Assembly: GCA_028386065.3 (NCBI GenBank)
Contig: JAKUCV010004387.1
Location: 1-64,000, forward strand
Direction: 5' to 3'
Length of the DNA: 64,000 nt
Origin: Turnera subulata
Lineage: Eukaryota; Streptophyta; Magnoliopsida; Malpighiales; Passifloraceae
Part shown: in pieces, positions 43,680 through 55,399 of the stretch
Position numbering within the stretch: position 1 is the stretch's first letter
How the letters are laid out: every line of letters starts with the position of its first letter
The notes under the pieces: model-generated
Told to the model about the DNA's origin: nothing
What the model saw: the letters and a program-made list of their open reading frames with translations, nothing else
Databases searched by the model: none
Position numbers and translations under genes: made by a program

Positions 43680-44135
43680 GGGCGTCTTAGAGGGAGTTTC
43701 CTTTGTGAGGGGTACCCTTTGTGATGCTATAGCCTATTAAGAGATGGCTTATGCATATGTTACACCTCATGGGTGTCTTAGAAGAATTTTGCACCTCATG
43801 GGTGTCTTATTTTCACCTCAAGGGTGACTTAAAAGAATTTTGCACCTCATGGGTGTCTTATTTGCACCTCACGGGTGACTTAAACGAATTTTTCACCTCA
43901 TGGGTGTCTCATTTGCACCTCACGGGTGGCTTAAACGAATTTTACACCTCATGGGTGTCTCATTTGCACCTCACGGGAGGTTTAAACGAATTTTGCACCT
44001 CAAGGGTGGCTTAAATGAATTTTGCACCTCATGGGTGTTTTGGAGGGAGTTTCCCTGGATCAGGGTTCCTTTTGGATGCTGTAGCCCATTAAGAGATGGC
44101 TTATGCATATGTTACACCTCATGGGTGTTTTAGAG
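43680..44135. repeat. 51-bp tandem array in D, built of CACCTCATGGGTG half-units
   Basis: GAATTTTGCACCTCATGGGTG then TCTTATTTGCACCTCACGGG and TGACTTAAAC, with starts at 43784, 43835 and 43886 (51 bp). Each unit has two CACC-TCAYG-GGTG quasi-palindromes about 25 bp apart. Because 51 is a multiple of three, one frame stays open (43751-44014) and spells a 17-residue repeat (FCTSWVSYLHLTGDLNE). I take that as a by-product of the period. Confidence 0.82.
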
Positions 44136-46765
44136 GGAGTTTCCATCGTGGGGGTACCCCCATTAAGGGCGGCCCTTTTACGTTCATCTCTACGCCTTTG
44201 AATCGTCTCGGGGACAACCTTTAAGGCTCATCAAGTGTCAATATGCATGTCTTTAGCAAACTCAAGAAAGTGTGTTGGATTGTCCTGACATCATATTCGT
44301 TGTGTCTGCTAGCCTCTTTTGGAGGTCTTTGGAATTGGATCTCACCATCATTGTGTTTGGTTCCTTTGGCATTTTTTTCATTGCATCTTTGCGGGCGAGT
44401 GCCATCCAAGTGAATGTATTCAACTGTCCTCTCCATCGGTTGGGCATTGTTTGGTCTGCGGAACTTGGAAAGAGAGCTCGGGAAGTTCCTCCCTCGGCCT
44501 TTCTCGTACCATGACAATCTTGGTGTTTTGTCTTTCATTTGCAACATTATTGTGGAATTGTCAGACATAGTCCCTGGGAAAATCTCATTCGCCACGTTGG
44601 GTATCGAGGAGGTATTGTTGTCCTCTTTTAGGAAAGCACGAATTGGGGAACCTCTATGCAAGCATCTCAGCCAGCTTTAGGAGGGAAGATATGGATCTAC
44701 GCGGGAGCCTGTCCTATCAGCTTTGCGTACCATCATAGAAGGTGGGCGCTATCACCGTACAAAATAGTACATCTCCGGTAGTTTGCAACTACTGTATGGT
44801 TTGGATGTAAGTAACATACTGAATGGGATTTGAATCCCTCTCATTTGCGTCAAATGCAAGGTCTAGGATTTCTTCGGGAAGCTCTTCAGCTTCCTGCTCC
44901 AAGACAAGGGTAAGAGCATCCCTAGCTTCGGGATCCTACAGGTGAGACTTGGTCGAGCTTCCGCATTGTGTATGAGATTGCTTCAGGTACTGCTTTAGGG
45001 TCCCATCATAGTTTCCGCTTCAAGGTGTACCTTGAGGTACTGGCTTCTTTACAAAGAGTGACTATAGAGAGTACAAATTTGTCCCGATTTTTGGCTCCTC
45101 CTCAAGGGGCCTTTGAAAGGATCAATCTTCGGACCTGATAACTTATATGAGATATCACAAATATTTTGTTAAAAGCATCATTAGAAGTACTGTATATGAG
45201 AGCTATCGGGTAACCTCTTTGCGTAATGACTATACGCATTTGCAAATAATCAAGTGATATAATGACAATAATTATAATCAATTGTCATGATTTTCATGTA
45301 AACTTGACGTTGTATGCATGAAGAAAATGGTAAGGAACCATTTAAACGACCCTCAAGACATTTTTGGATGGCCGAATCAGCATCATATTAGCTTATCAAG
45401 CAACATTGCCAATGGCAACATGTTTGACAAATAATACCAAGTAATCATTGTGTGACTATAATCATGGTGTGACTGAACACATTATAATAAATAATCATGA
45501 TGTAATTGAACATATTATAGTGAACATCATAAAATATGGCTACTGTGTTTAGCTTAAGCCATGATGAACTTGCATTTTCTCAACGCATAAGGTACCAAAA
45601 AATTATATCAAGGCATCGTTAATAATAATAAATTTAGTAGTGCTAACGATAAAAGTCATGCAGATGTGCGTCACCTAGGATGTCTTGTGGGTACACACCA
45701 AGAAAGCATAAAAGGAGCTTAGCAAAGCCGCAATAATAAAAGCCACAAACCATAACGTCAAGCATGAAAATAATATATCGATATTGATATAGAGAGTAAT
45801 CGAGTAGTCTCCACTATTATGCAATAATGAGGGTTCACATTACAAATTGCCAATGAGAACATGGTGAACGTGAAATAATGAAACATGATAATGACAATAA
45901 TCATGTCTTGGTTCTCATGTTATATGCATCATATGAAATGGGAATTGATGTCATAAGAAGAACGGGAGCGCTATAATCACATGGCATTAGACTAATGCAT
46001 GACATGAATAGGCATAATTATTATGCGAAGCTATTATCTTCTATTTTATCAAGAAAGCCTATGATATCATTTAAGTAGTAAAGTCCAAACACAGGATTAT
46101 TATGCGATTTACAGATATGCATTTATACAAAATGTTTAAGACATAGACAAGCCTTTGTTCTTAGCCTCTTTTATTTGGGCATAGCAATTATGCGAATGTT
46201 TTTGTCAAATGCGCGGAAGTGACATAACTTCATGAATTCCCCAATCTCTATGTTTATGCATAATATATGTAAAAGTAAGGAAGCATGTAATCATTTTTCA
46301 CGGCCTTTTCGGTAGGCGAATTAATATCATATGCAAAAATAAACATTAGCCTCGTCCAATAATCATAGAATTCAAATCAGCAGGGGATGAAGTAATGTAA
46401 TAATGTCAAGTACTAAATGAGACAATTCTATCAGGTACTAAGTGAGACGATTCTCTAATATGATTTTAAATACTTGCATATACGATACGCAATATAAAGA
46501 GTGAGAAGTGTGAACGAGCCTTTGCTTTTGGGCTGTAGTATTTTGAATTTGGTCCAGAGATTGGATTTTGGGCCGATGCAGTTGGATCTGGGCCGCTGAT
46601 TTTTGAGTTATTGATTTGGGTCATTGACGTTTCAGGTCACCACAAGAGTTGATAGTTGGGCCAATAATAGTTTTGGGCCGCTGGAAATTCCTCTCTTCCA
46701 AGAATTTTTCTCCTCTTCATTCTGTTTTTCTCTTCCCACGTTTTGACAGGTTGCCTTCATTCAGT
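44136..46765. other. D internal region, partly AT-rich, no gene supported
   Basis: 44220-44680 has overlapping open frames on both strands, none with a recognised motif. 45130-46500 is AT-rich with many ATAAT and CATGAT words and stops in all frames. 46540-46640 has GGGCCG-type repeats ending in a CT-rich leader (46690-46740) before an ATG at 46766. Confidence 0.5.
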
Positions 46766-46837
46766 ATGGCATTCAAAAATGGCTTTCAACCCCAGCAAGG
46801 CACTGAGCAGGTTCCGGAGCTCGACGACAGTGAGTGC
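46766..46837 (+). other. Short open frame in D interrupted by F
   Basis: MAFKNGFQPQQGTEQVPELD and a few more residues run up to the F insertion point. Without F the frame would continue from 54160 for about 35 codons to a TAG near 54247. No family is recognised. The CT-rich, TATA-less leader before it and the GC-rich sequence after F could be a captured gene fragment or just the D leader. Sense here is opposite to D. Confidence 0.25.
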
Positions 46838-48199
46838 TGATGCGTAAAATCTGCAAGCGCACAGATCGAAGTAGCACACAAGGTCGTATCCACAGGGACT
46901 AGGCAAAATAACTAATCAACACACTCACTCCGTTAGGCTGAAAACAGTAAAATAGTGATGGATTGATGATTATAAATTGAGATTGCGATTCAACAATAAA
47001 ATAAACAATTTAAAAACGTAAATAATATGAAGATATCAGATTAGAGAAGGTCTAGATCAATCGGGGTTCACTACTCTATCCTTTTATGCCCTAATTATCC
47101 TCCAGATTCCGCTAATAGGGTGACTCTGTTCTGTGTCCGCGAACAAGGTGACACTGTTCGCTAAAAATCTACAGCTTTCTATTTGTTTTCTTGATGGGTA
47201 ACAACCTAGGGTGAAATTATCGACTTTTGGAGGTATAATTTCGTCTCAGAGGTCAATCTTACCACTGTCGTGGATCAAACCTATTCCTAAGATATTTTGT
47301 ATTGTTACTAAGTCCACAATAATCCTAATGCCTTTCAGCACCTAGATTAAGGTTTGTTTATGATTTTCCAGAATTAAAAGTCTCTTGTCGGTCCTTAGTG
47401 TAACTCCTAAGACAAGTATTAAAGTTGATCAAGCTTCAAACCCGAATTATGCTCACATAAACAAGTCAAGAACACAAATAAGAAAAGTGCTCGAGGAGTA
47501 ATTAAATCATAAAAAGAGTTGAATAGCTACATCCCTCTTGATCTAGAAAAGAGGTTTAGTTCATAGAAAAATATAAAATAAACATGGAGGATTTGTTCAT
47601 AGCAAACCGTAAAATAAAACTAGAAAAATCTCCACAAAAAGTCTTCTGCCTTCTAGCTGCTGCCTACAAAATTCTCCCTTCCCCCTCTGCTAGAGCTGAC
47701 TTCACCTTTTATGCTCCAAGAAACCCTAGCATTAATTCCTAGAAGTTAGCTTAGGTAGCTAGAATCTAGGAATTAATATTTTTCTAGGTTTCTTTTCCTT
47801 CTTTTAGTCATAGCAAGCTTCTTTCTCTTATAAGAGTGCCAAACAGGTCGGAGGTTTAATATAACTCCTACTAAATAGCAAGCAAGTGTTGACGCAATTT
47901 ATAATAAATTTCAGATTCTGTCCTGCGGGATTCAACAGAGTGACACCGTTGAAAACTCTTCGCCAGGAAATCTTCATCAAATCAGCTCCAATCTTTCCAG
48001 AAATCCACAAAGAGCTTGAATCCCACTAAATATAGGTTATTTTGCATCAAAAGACACCTGAAAGCAAGTATCAATTAGTGAAGATAATGCTAGTATAAAA
48101 TAGACAAAAACCGTAATTAAAATGCATGGTTCCTAACTAAATACTTGGCCAAAGGGACATTTTATGCTCCAAATTACAATATGATATGCACACATATCA
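46838..48199 (-). repeat. F 3' LTR (1,362 bp)
   Basis: Plus-strand ends TGATGCGTAAAATCTGC and GCACACATATCA. It has three AACAG/CTGTT quasi-palindromes (47114-47130, 47142-47158, 47934-47950), each present at the same place in the other LTR. AATTCCCCCAAACC follows at 48200, the PPT in element sense. Confidence 0.9.
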
Positions 48200-50049
48200 A
48201 ATTCCCCCAAACCTGAACTTTTGCTTGTCCCCAAGCAAAACTAAACAATAAATCGATCAAGGAAAAAGATAAGATAAGCACATGGATGTTGTCCATTCAA
48301 ATCTGTACTAGGGTGACCCTGTTCAAATATAACCTGTAATTTAGCCTTAGAAAAGTCCATCTTTGAAAAGTATGCTCATAAAAATCTCTGGTCTAAAGTT
48401 CACCAAATTACACATAATCAAGATTCAAATTCCTTCACAAACATTCAGTCCAATCAGTCCTTCAAAAGATATACTTAGAAATCAAACAATTAGAAACAAT
48501 ATCCCATAGGCAACTCAAAACTCACATCTCCGCTAGTGGGTACAAATCAATAATCAGATATCAATAGGGCTTAATAAAGGGTTGAAACGAGGTTAGGTTT
48601 GTGTTTTGAATGAAGAGGAAACAGTGTTCAAAAGTCTGTCAAATCACTGAATCCAAATCTTGCAAAATTAGAGCAACTCGATGTTTCAACAGACTAACCC
48701 TGTTCGCTGGCAGTAATGTTCATTGAATGATCTGCCCTGCTCAGCTCAAATCACACACATTTTTTTTATTTTTTTTTCTGCCCTTTAAGCCTACTTTTTT
48801 GGTCTTTTTTTTCAACTTTTTGCTCTTTTTTTTCGTGAGTGAGCAGGGGTTAATCATGCTACAACTTGTATCCTTTTCACAAAAATTCTGAATAGGGCGA
48901 GACCGTTAGTTTTGAAATCTGATGTTCAATGCTCTTTTATGAACTGATGCGTAAGTATATGGACTCAATAACTTAACAAAACGGGTATGGGTTGATTTCA
49001 AAGAAAAAATGTGTGCTGATCAAGCACAAGATGGTCATGTAAGTGGCTGCAAAGGTGTGAGGTGGTTGTTGTGGGTAACAAAAGAATATATAACCATCTA
49101 AAGTAGGCTCAAAGGGCTAGCAAGGGATATAATGATCAAGGGTAGGCTAAGGCTTAAGTGTAGGTGAAATTCAAGGATGGCCTAAATCATGTCTCTGGTC
49201 AAGATTGTGCTATAAATTTTGCCTCAATGCAAGTGTAAGAGATGTTCTAGGATAATTGTTTCCTTAAGAATTTTTAGAATTCTCTAAACTATCCAAATCC
49301 TAAGGACGTCACTTTGGCTAACTATGATCAAGAATCAGAATTATCATGTGGTAATTAGTGTGTACTCAAGGACCTGATTCGGAATTTTTTCAAAATAAAT
49401 AAAAGAAAAGTCTCTTCAAGGCTAAATTAACGCAAGCAGAATTGAACAGAGTCGCACCATACAAACCGAAATAGGCAAACATCCAGAATTACATACAAAA
49501 TCCTTTGGCCCATGCAATAAAAGTTCATGCATAAAAATAAACAATGCCACAAATTGCAAATTTGCACCTCCAAACCTAAACGGAACAGTGTCCTCACTGG
49601 ACCAAAAGAAACACAAAAAGGGGTACAAAGCAACAAATAAATAAGAAACACAGAAAGCAATAAAAGAGCAAGGACATGACATGAAAGGGCACCCCCAAAC
49701 CTAAAAACTAGAATAAGGGTGGGAATGGGTGGGTTTAGGAACACAATACAGAACATGAAAATGCGAACAGAGTGACGCTGTTAGGGGTGCCTGTGGTGGG
49801 TATGTGAACCAAGCAAAATACAGAAAGATAAATAAAAGGGAGGAGGGATGCTTCTCTGGATTTTGCTGGTGATTGTCCCATCCCCAAATCCTCCATGTTG
49901 TGTCATGCTTGCTTGCTCTCTATTTTCTTGTCTTTTTTATTTTTCTTCTTTTTTCTGCAAAATAAAATAAACGACAAAGAAAATTAAAAGTAAAAACACA
50001 TAAACTGAAAATTACCTCAAAAAATCTCAGGTTACCTCCTGAGAAGCGC
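48200..50049 (-). other. F 3' non-coding region and polypurine tract
   Basis: PPT GGTTTGGGGGAATT in element sense (48213-48200), preceded by TTGCTTGGGGACAAGCAAAA (48238-48219), a hairpin also seen near the 3' end of related gypsy elements. The rest has no frame with support. It holds seven or more AACAG...CTGTT quasi-palindromes and a T-rich tract (48755-48835). Confidence 0.65.
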
Positions 50050-50401
50050 TTCTTTAATGTCGTCTTAGCTGGAAACCCTTCCATCTAAGTAATGGGAGAG
50101 TCTCGAAGCAACAGAGTCGTCCTGTTGTCTACTGTATCCCCTGGGTCATATGGCGTGAACAACTATCCACTGACCCTGAATGGTTCAGGCTTTCCATCAA
50201 TTGACTCTACTACTCCAAGAGGAAGGACTTAGGCCACTGGTTAGAATCTTTTTTTCAGGTCATGATCATCAACAGGGTCACTCTGTGACAGAATCTCGAG
50301 CTTATAAACTTGCTGGATAGTTTCTGGTATGTCCCCTGCGATTAAGGAAGTATATTCTGGAGCTTTCTGTTCGTCTTGTTTAGCCCCACCAATAAGGCAA
50401 G
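50050..50401 (-). pseudogene. pol: F integrase C-terminal remnant
   Basis: With stops and frame changes the minus strand reads LGVVESIDGKPEPFRVSG then LFTPYDPGD, which resembles the G-(V/T)-E-hydrophobic...F-V-NG-LK-Y end of gypsy integrase. AAGAAGCGCTTCTCAGGAGG and TAACCTGAG at 50062-50034, known from Athila 3' regions, come next. This tail shows that RT, RNase H and most of integrase were deleted from a full element between about 50400 and 50240. Confidence 0.55.
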
Positions 50402-51180
50402 TCAATAGTCATCGATTGGGTCACAGAGTGGGCCTTCTTGATCAATCTCCCTTGCAATCATGTCCGTAAATGCATCAACTCTATAGCACATGTTTGCACT
50501 GAGTTCATTCCTAGCAGCCTCTGGAATGTTAAACTCCACTACATCATTGCCAACCTTGTGGGTCAGCTTCTCTTCTGAGCAATCAATCATAGCCCCAGCG
50601 GTTGCTAAGAAAGGTCTTCCAAGTATGATGGGTGTTTGAGAACCGGTTTTCATTTTTAGAACAACAAAGTCTACTGGAATCTGCAATTTTTCAATTTGCA
50701 CAGGAACATCTTCAAGCACCCCAATTGGATGTTTAACACTCCAGTCAGCTAGCTGCAGGGTCATCCTGGTGGGTTTCAGGTCCCCAATTGATATTTTCTT
50801 AGCAAGGGATAGAGGAATTAAGCTGACACTTGCCCCTAAATCACACAAAGCTTTGTCAATTTTTAGAGTATCAACAATGCAAGGAATTGAAAAACTCCCT
50901 GGGTCCTTCCTCTTTGCTGGAAATTTTTGCAAGCACTGCACTTTTTGGTCATGGGCACCGTTTCAGCATCCTCAATGGCTCTCTTCTTGGACACAAGGTC
51001 TTTCACGAACTTAGCATAGCTTGGCATCTCACTAATCACCTCTGTAAAGGGGAGATTAATGCATACGTTCTTCAACATCTCCACAAACTTCCGAAATTTG
51101 GCATCAAGCTTGGTATTCTTGTAAACTTCGGGGTATGGAAGAGGTGGCATATAAGGTTGCACTTCTGGCTGTGAGTCCAC
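50402..51180 (-). pseudogene. F protease region
   Basis: Retropepsin-like aspartic protease downstream of gag. 51180-50945 encodes the pre-protease region (KFRKFVEMLKNVCINLPFTE, MPSYAKFVKDLVSKKRAIED). A frameshift near 50945 leads into FPAKRKDPGSFSIPCIV and the active-site region ALCDLGASVSLIPLSLA, where Athila elements also have D-L-G-A-S. LADWSVKHPIGVLEDVPVQI, FVVLKM, TPIILGRPFLATAGAMID (the ILG flap/partner motif) and KVGNDVVEFNI follow. It ends at TAA 50404-50402. The protease matures Gag-Pol. The RT that should follow is missing. Confidence 0.87.
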
Positions 51181-52668
51181 CTTTTCCTTCCATTTGGAAG
51201 CCTATGGTTAAGGTTGTGCAGCTGCCGAACTTGCTCCTTCACTCTTTTCCTCTACAGTTTGGCGAACGGTGTCACTCTGTTGCACTGTCTGCAGTTTTTT
51301 ACCACTGCGCAGAGTAACGGCTTTGCACTGTTCCCTAGGATTTTCCTCCGGCTGACCTGGTAGCTTCCCTTGAGTGTTCCTCAGTTGTTGAGCATGCTGG
51401 GCCGTCTGGTTATCAAGGATTTTTGAGTGGGCCTTGATTTTTTGCATGTCTTCCGCCAACTTGTTTTGAGTTTCCATGATAGCCTTAAGCATGCTCATCA
51501 CGTCTTGCTGCTGGGGGAGGTTTTGCTGCTGGCTCCCATGGTATCCTTGCTGCCCCTGATTATATGGCCTGGCCTGTTGATAATATTGGTGGCTCCCCTG
51601 CTGATATTGGTGCGGCTTCCCGTTGACGTAATCCGCCTTTTTAGTCATCAATTTTGGGCACTCTTGGAAATAATGAGCGTCATTGCAAGCTTCGCATCTC
51701 ATGACAGTTTTTGCCATAGATTTGACCATCAATTTGTCAAATTTGCTACCCATTTCCTTAATTTGGTGCTGCATGGCTGACATCCCCGCTTCAAATTTCT
51801 GAACAGTGTCAACATGTAGGACACTAGGTGGGTTCCTATTGGTAGCTTCATCGGCCAAATTCTCCATCAATCGGCAAGCTTCATTATAGGGTACAGCCAA
51901 GAAATTTCCCCTTGTAATAGAATTCAAAGTGGATTGCCCAGTAGGTGTCGCATGATCGTAGAAAGTTTGCAATAATACCAACGGTCGAACAAAGTGATTG
52001 GGGCACCTTGAAATCAAATCTTGATACCTATCCCAAGCTTCCTTGAGAGACTCATTAGCCCTCTGCTGGAATCCTTGAATCTCCAACCAAAGTTTAGTCT
52101 GCTTGCCCGTTGGGAAATACTTCTTCAGAAACGCAACCTCCATCTCAGACCAAGAGGTGATGCTATTAGCAGGGAGGCTAGAAAGCCACTTTTGAGCCTT
52201 GCCCACCAAAGAATATGGAAACAAGCAGAGCCGCTTGGCAACATCACTATAATCCGGAATCTTAACAGTGTCACAATATTGGAGGAAATTGTGCAAGTGC
52301 TAGTGCGGGTCCTCCGATGATAAGCCACTGAAAGTTTTATTCTACACAAGCTGAATAAGACTCGGTTTTAGTTCATATTGAGCTGCTGTAATCTCTGGGT
52401 GGACGATGGGGTAGCTCCTGTTCTCAATCCCTCGAGCTAGCAGCTCATTCATGGGCTCATTATTCAGCTCATCTTCTTCGTTAGCTGCCATTGCAATAGG
52501 AACAAGTATCAGTTCTTTTTCCTCTTCTACTTTCTCTGTCCCAGATGTTTCTGACGGTGTGGCACTGTTTAGAGCCTCTTTCAGATTTTGGGACTTAGAA
52601 CGGTGGAGTGATTCAGGGTCAGAAGCAGAGATGAGTTTGGGATTCTGGCTGTGAGTTCCTGAGCTCAT
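51181..52668 (-). pseudogene. gag: F gag
   Basis: Athila-type capsid/nucleocapsid precursor. The start is the ATG at 52668 (MSSGTHSQNPK...), about 116 bases from the LTR. ITAAQYELKPSLIQLV leads into the capsid core HNFLQYCDTVKIPDYS, RLCLFPYSLVGKAQKWL, LPANSITSWSEMEVAFLKKY, FESL-type KEAWDRYQDLISRCP, LQTFYDHATPTGQSTL and NEACRLMENLADEA. A partial knuckle CEACNDAHYFQEC and a Gln/Tyr-rich tail follow. Two TAG codons lie in the 52342-52297 gap at positions where glutamine would be expected (CAG to TAG). TAA and TAG at about 51210-51202 precede the protease-side frame, which is in the same phase. The frame itself is otherwise long and clean, so decay is slight. Confidence 0.87.
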
Positions 52669-52760
52669 ATAAGGCTGAATCCTGAAACTCGGAAAAAGAG
52701 ATGGTAAAACACAAATAAAAGCCTAAAGAAATAAATCAGTAATTAATTATTTGACACTAG

Positions 52761-52778
52761 TCCCTGGCAACGGCACCA
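52761..52778 (-). other. F primer-binding site
   Basis: TGGTGCCGTTGCCAGGGA in element sense, six bases from the LTR. One or two bases differ from the TGGCGCCGTTGCCGGGGA class common in Athila-lineage elements. Confidence 0.7.
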
Positions 52779-52784
52779 AAAACT

Positions 52785-54154
52785 TGATGCGTAAAATCTA
52801 CAAGCGCACAGATCGAAGTAGCACACAAGGTCGTATCCATAGGGACTAGGCAAAATAACTAATCAACAGACTCACTCCGTTAGGCTGAAAACAATAAAAT
52901 AGTGATGGATTGGTGATTATAAATTGAGATTGCGATTCAACAATAAAATAAACAATTTAAAAACGTAAATAATATGAAGATATCAGATTAGAGAAGGTCT
53001 AGATCAATCGGGGTTCACTACTCTATCCTTTTATACCCTAATTATCCTCCAGATTCCGCTAGCAGGGTGACTCTGTTCCGTGTCCGCGAACAAGGTGACA
53101 CTGTTCGCTAAAAATCTACAGCTTTCTATTTGTTTTCTTGATGGGTAAAAACCTAGGGTGAAATTATCAACTTTTGGAGGTATAATTTCGTCTCAGAGGT
53201 CAATCTTACCACTGTCGTGGATCAAACCTATTCCTAAGAGCAATGATGTTTTGTATTGTTACTAATTCCACAATAATCCTAATGCCTTTCAGCACCTAGA
53301 TTAAGGTTTGTTTATGATTTTTCAGAATTAAACGTCTCCTGTCGGTCCTTAGTGTAACTCTTAAGACAAGTATTAAAGGTGATCAAGCTTCAAACCCGAA
53401 TTATGCTCACATAAATAACTCAAGAACACAAATAAGAAAACTGCTTGAGGAGTAAATAAATCATAAAAAGAGTTGAGTAGCTACATCCCTCTTGATCTAG
53501 AAAAGAGGTTTAGTTCATAGAAAAAAAATAAAATAATCATAGAGGATTTGTTCATAGCAAACCATAAAATAAAACTAGAAAAATCTCCACAAAAAGTTTT
53601 TTGCCTTCCAGCTGCTGTCGACAAAATTCTCCCGTCCCCCTCTGCTGGAGCCGACTTCACCTTTTATGCTCCAAGAAACCCTAGCATTAATTCCTAGAAG
53701 TTAGCTTAGGTAGCTAGAATCTAGGAATCAATATTTTTCTAGGATTCTTTTCCTTCTTTTAGTCACAACAGGCTTCTTTCTCTTATAGGAGTGCCAAACA
53801 AGTCGGTGGTTTAGTATAACTCCTACTAAATAGCAATCAAGTGTTGACGCAATTTATAATAAATTCCAGATTCTGTCCTGCGGGATTCAACAGAGTGACA
53901 CCGTTGAAAACTCTTCGCCAGGAAATCTTCATCAAATCAGCTCCAATCTTTCCAGAAATCCACAAAGAGCTTGAATCCCACAAAATATAGGTTATTTTGC
54001 ATCAAAAGACACCTGAAAGCAAGTATCAATTAGTGAAGATAATACTAGTATAAAATAGAAAAAAACCGTAATTAAAATGCATGGTTCCTAACTAAATACT
54101 TGGCCAAAGGGACATTTTATGCTCCAAATTACAATATGATATGCACACATATCA
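52785..54154 (-). repeat. F 5' LTR (1,370 bp)
   Basis: Pairs with 46838-48199. Next to the PBS on the left and AGTGC on the right. Small indels (for example GAGCAATGATG near 53240) account for the length difference. Confidence 0.9.
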
Positions 54155-54159
54155 AGTGC

Positions 54160-55399
54160 GTCGGCAGCGGCGAGCTCTGCATCGGGAGACCTCCGCGCAG
54201 CGCCTCAACGCGGGTGCCTGACCGAGGCGTGTGTGTGAGCGGATGGTAGTGGGGAAGCACGACACAGCAAGCACATGCGACGCCAGACACGGGGCTGAGC
54301 CCGAGTGTCGGTGGCCTCGGGTTCGGCAACTTGTTTTCCAGCGTAAGCGCATCAGCTCGCGTAGGCCTTGACGGGTGCGGCTGGTGTCGCTCCTCAGACG
54401 ACGTGGTAGAGAACGACGCAGCGGGAGAGGCATGCGACGGCTCTCGCAACTGTGTGACTCCTCGCACTTGCTGCTGCTTGGAACAGCGACGCGCGGTGGT
54501 AGCACAGGTTACCGACGACGGGTTTTGCTCCCGTTGTGTCGTCACACCGGCGACGGGGGGTGGCGGCAATGGCCTTTCTTCTCTTCATCAGGTAGTGTGG
54601 TTTGTAGATCTCGACAGATCTATCCAGATCTGGCGGTGGTTGTGGCTGTTCACAACCCGTGGAGGTAATGTCCAATATCTCCGAAGCTCGGGTTTTGACT
54701 CCTCTTATTTTTTATTGACTGTTTGTTGTTAGTGTTGTGGATTTCATCAAATCCGGCATTGTTTCTTTCTTAGTGGTTCACTCATCCTCAGATGAGGGTT
54801 GCCGTGGACGGTCTGACGGTCTGACTTGCTCGACATGATCATTTGAAGCTTGCGACTGCAGCGTCGATGCACGAAGTTGTTGGATTCGTCATTGGCCGAA
54901 TCCCGGCAGCTTTCTCTGTTTGCTTAGCTTTTTCGGTTTTGTACGTCGGTAGTCGCATCTCCTTTTTCCATGATCTACTTGCCATAGATTTGTTGTTTGC
55001 GAGCAGACTACAGCATCGTCGTGAAGCAGGTGCTCGTTGGCTACTGCAAACGGCCTATTTTTGGTTGGAACTCAAGCGGTAGAGTCCGGATCTGGGCAGA
55101 ATGTAGTCCTGCGAGGTTACCTCTGTGGACACTACAGCACGAGTCAGCCATGGGAGCATTTGGATCCCGTTTTTGACTTAATCATCGAGACTTCTTTGTT
55201 CGTTGTTGAGCACAGGTCCAATTATTGTGTGCTTGATTTTTTGTTGTTGATGAACTCAATTTGTTGATGGTTTGATCCACCATATCTTGTTGTTTTGCTA
55301 TTGTTCTTACTCATCAATGTTCGCTTCTACATCTGCATCTGCATCTCCATCAAAGGAATCTCGTGGGGAACCTCTCGGGCTCCCACTGTGGTCGCCAAC
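54160..55399 (-). other. D leader, GC-rich in its outer half
   Basis: 54160-54560 is GC-rich with open frames on both strands and no recognised motif. The word order GACGCCAGACACGGGGCTGA, then GGCAACTTGTTTTCCAG recurs in D' at 57620-57685 as GGCACGGCGCTGATCC...AATTAGTTTTCTAG, so it is part of the D family. The PBS lies at 55381-55398. Short frames in 54840-55270 are unconvincing. Confidence 0.5.

Larger units (their letters stand above)
46838..54154 (-). mobile_element. Athila-like gypsy element F, gag-protease deletion derivative
   Basis: LTRs 46838-48199 and 52785-54154 (1.36-1.37 kb, roughly 2% different by eye) with an exact TSD AGTGC at 46833-46837 and 54155-54159. In minus order: PBS TGGTGCCGTTGCCAGGGA, gag, protease, a short integrase C-terminal remnant, a non-coding region, then PPT. 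RT, RNase H and the integrase core are absent. The internal length of 4.6 kb resembles gag-only TR-GAG elements known from other plants. It is the youngest insertion recognisable in this part because it interrupts D and has the most similar LTRs. Confidence 0.88.

Noticed and set aside
43751..44014. Repeat protein with 17-residue units
   Set aside because: The 51-bp period alone keeps the frame open. Composition and lack of context give no support for a gene.
44221..44680. 146-residue minus-strand frame in D
   Set aside because: Overlaps three plus-strand frames of similar length and has no motif. The D' relative does not cover it.
54129..54732. GC-rich overlapping open frames as a host gene
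   Set aside because: Open frames on both strands at the same place, no domain recognised, and the sequence recurs in the D-family relative D'.
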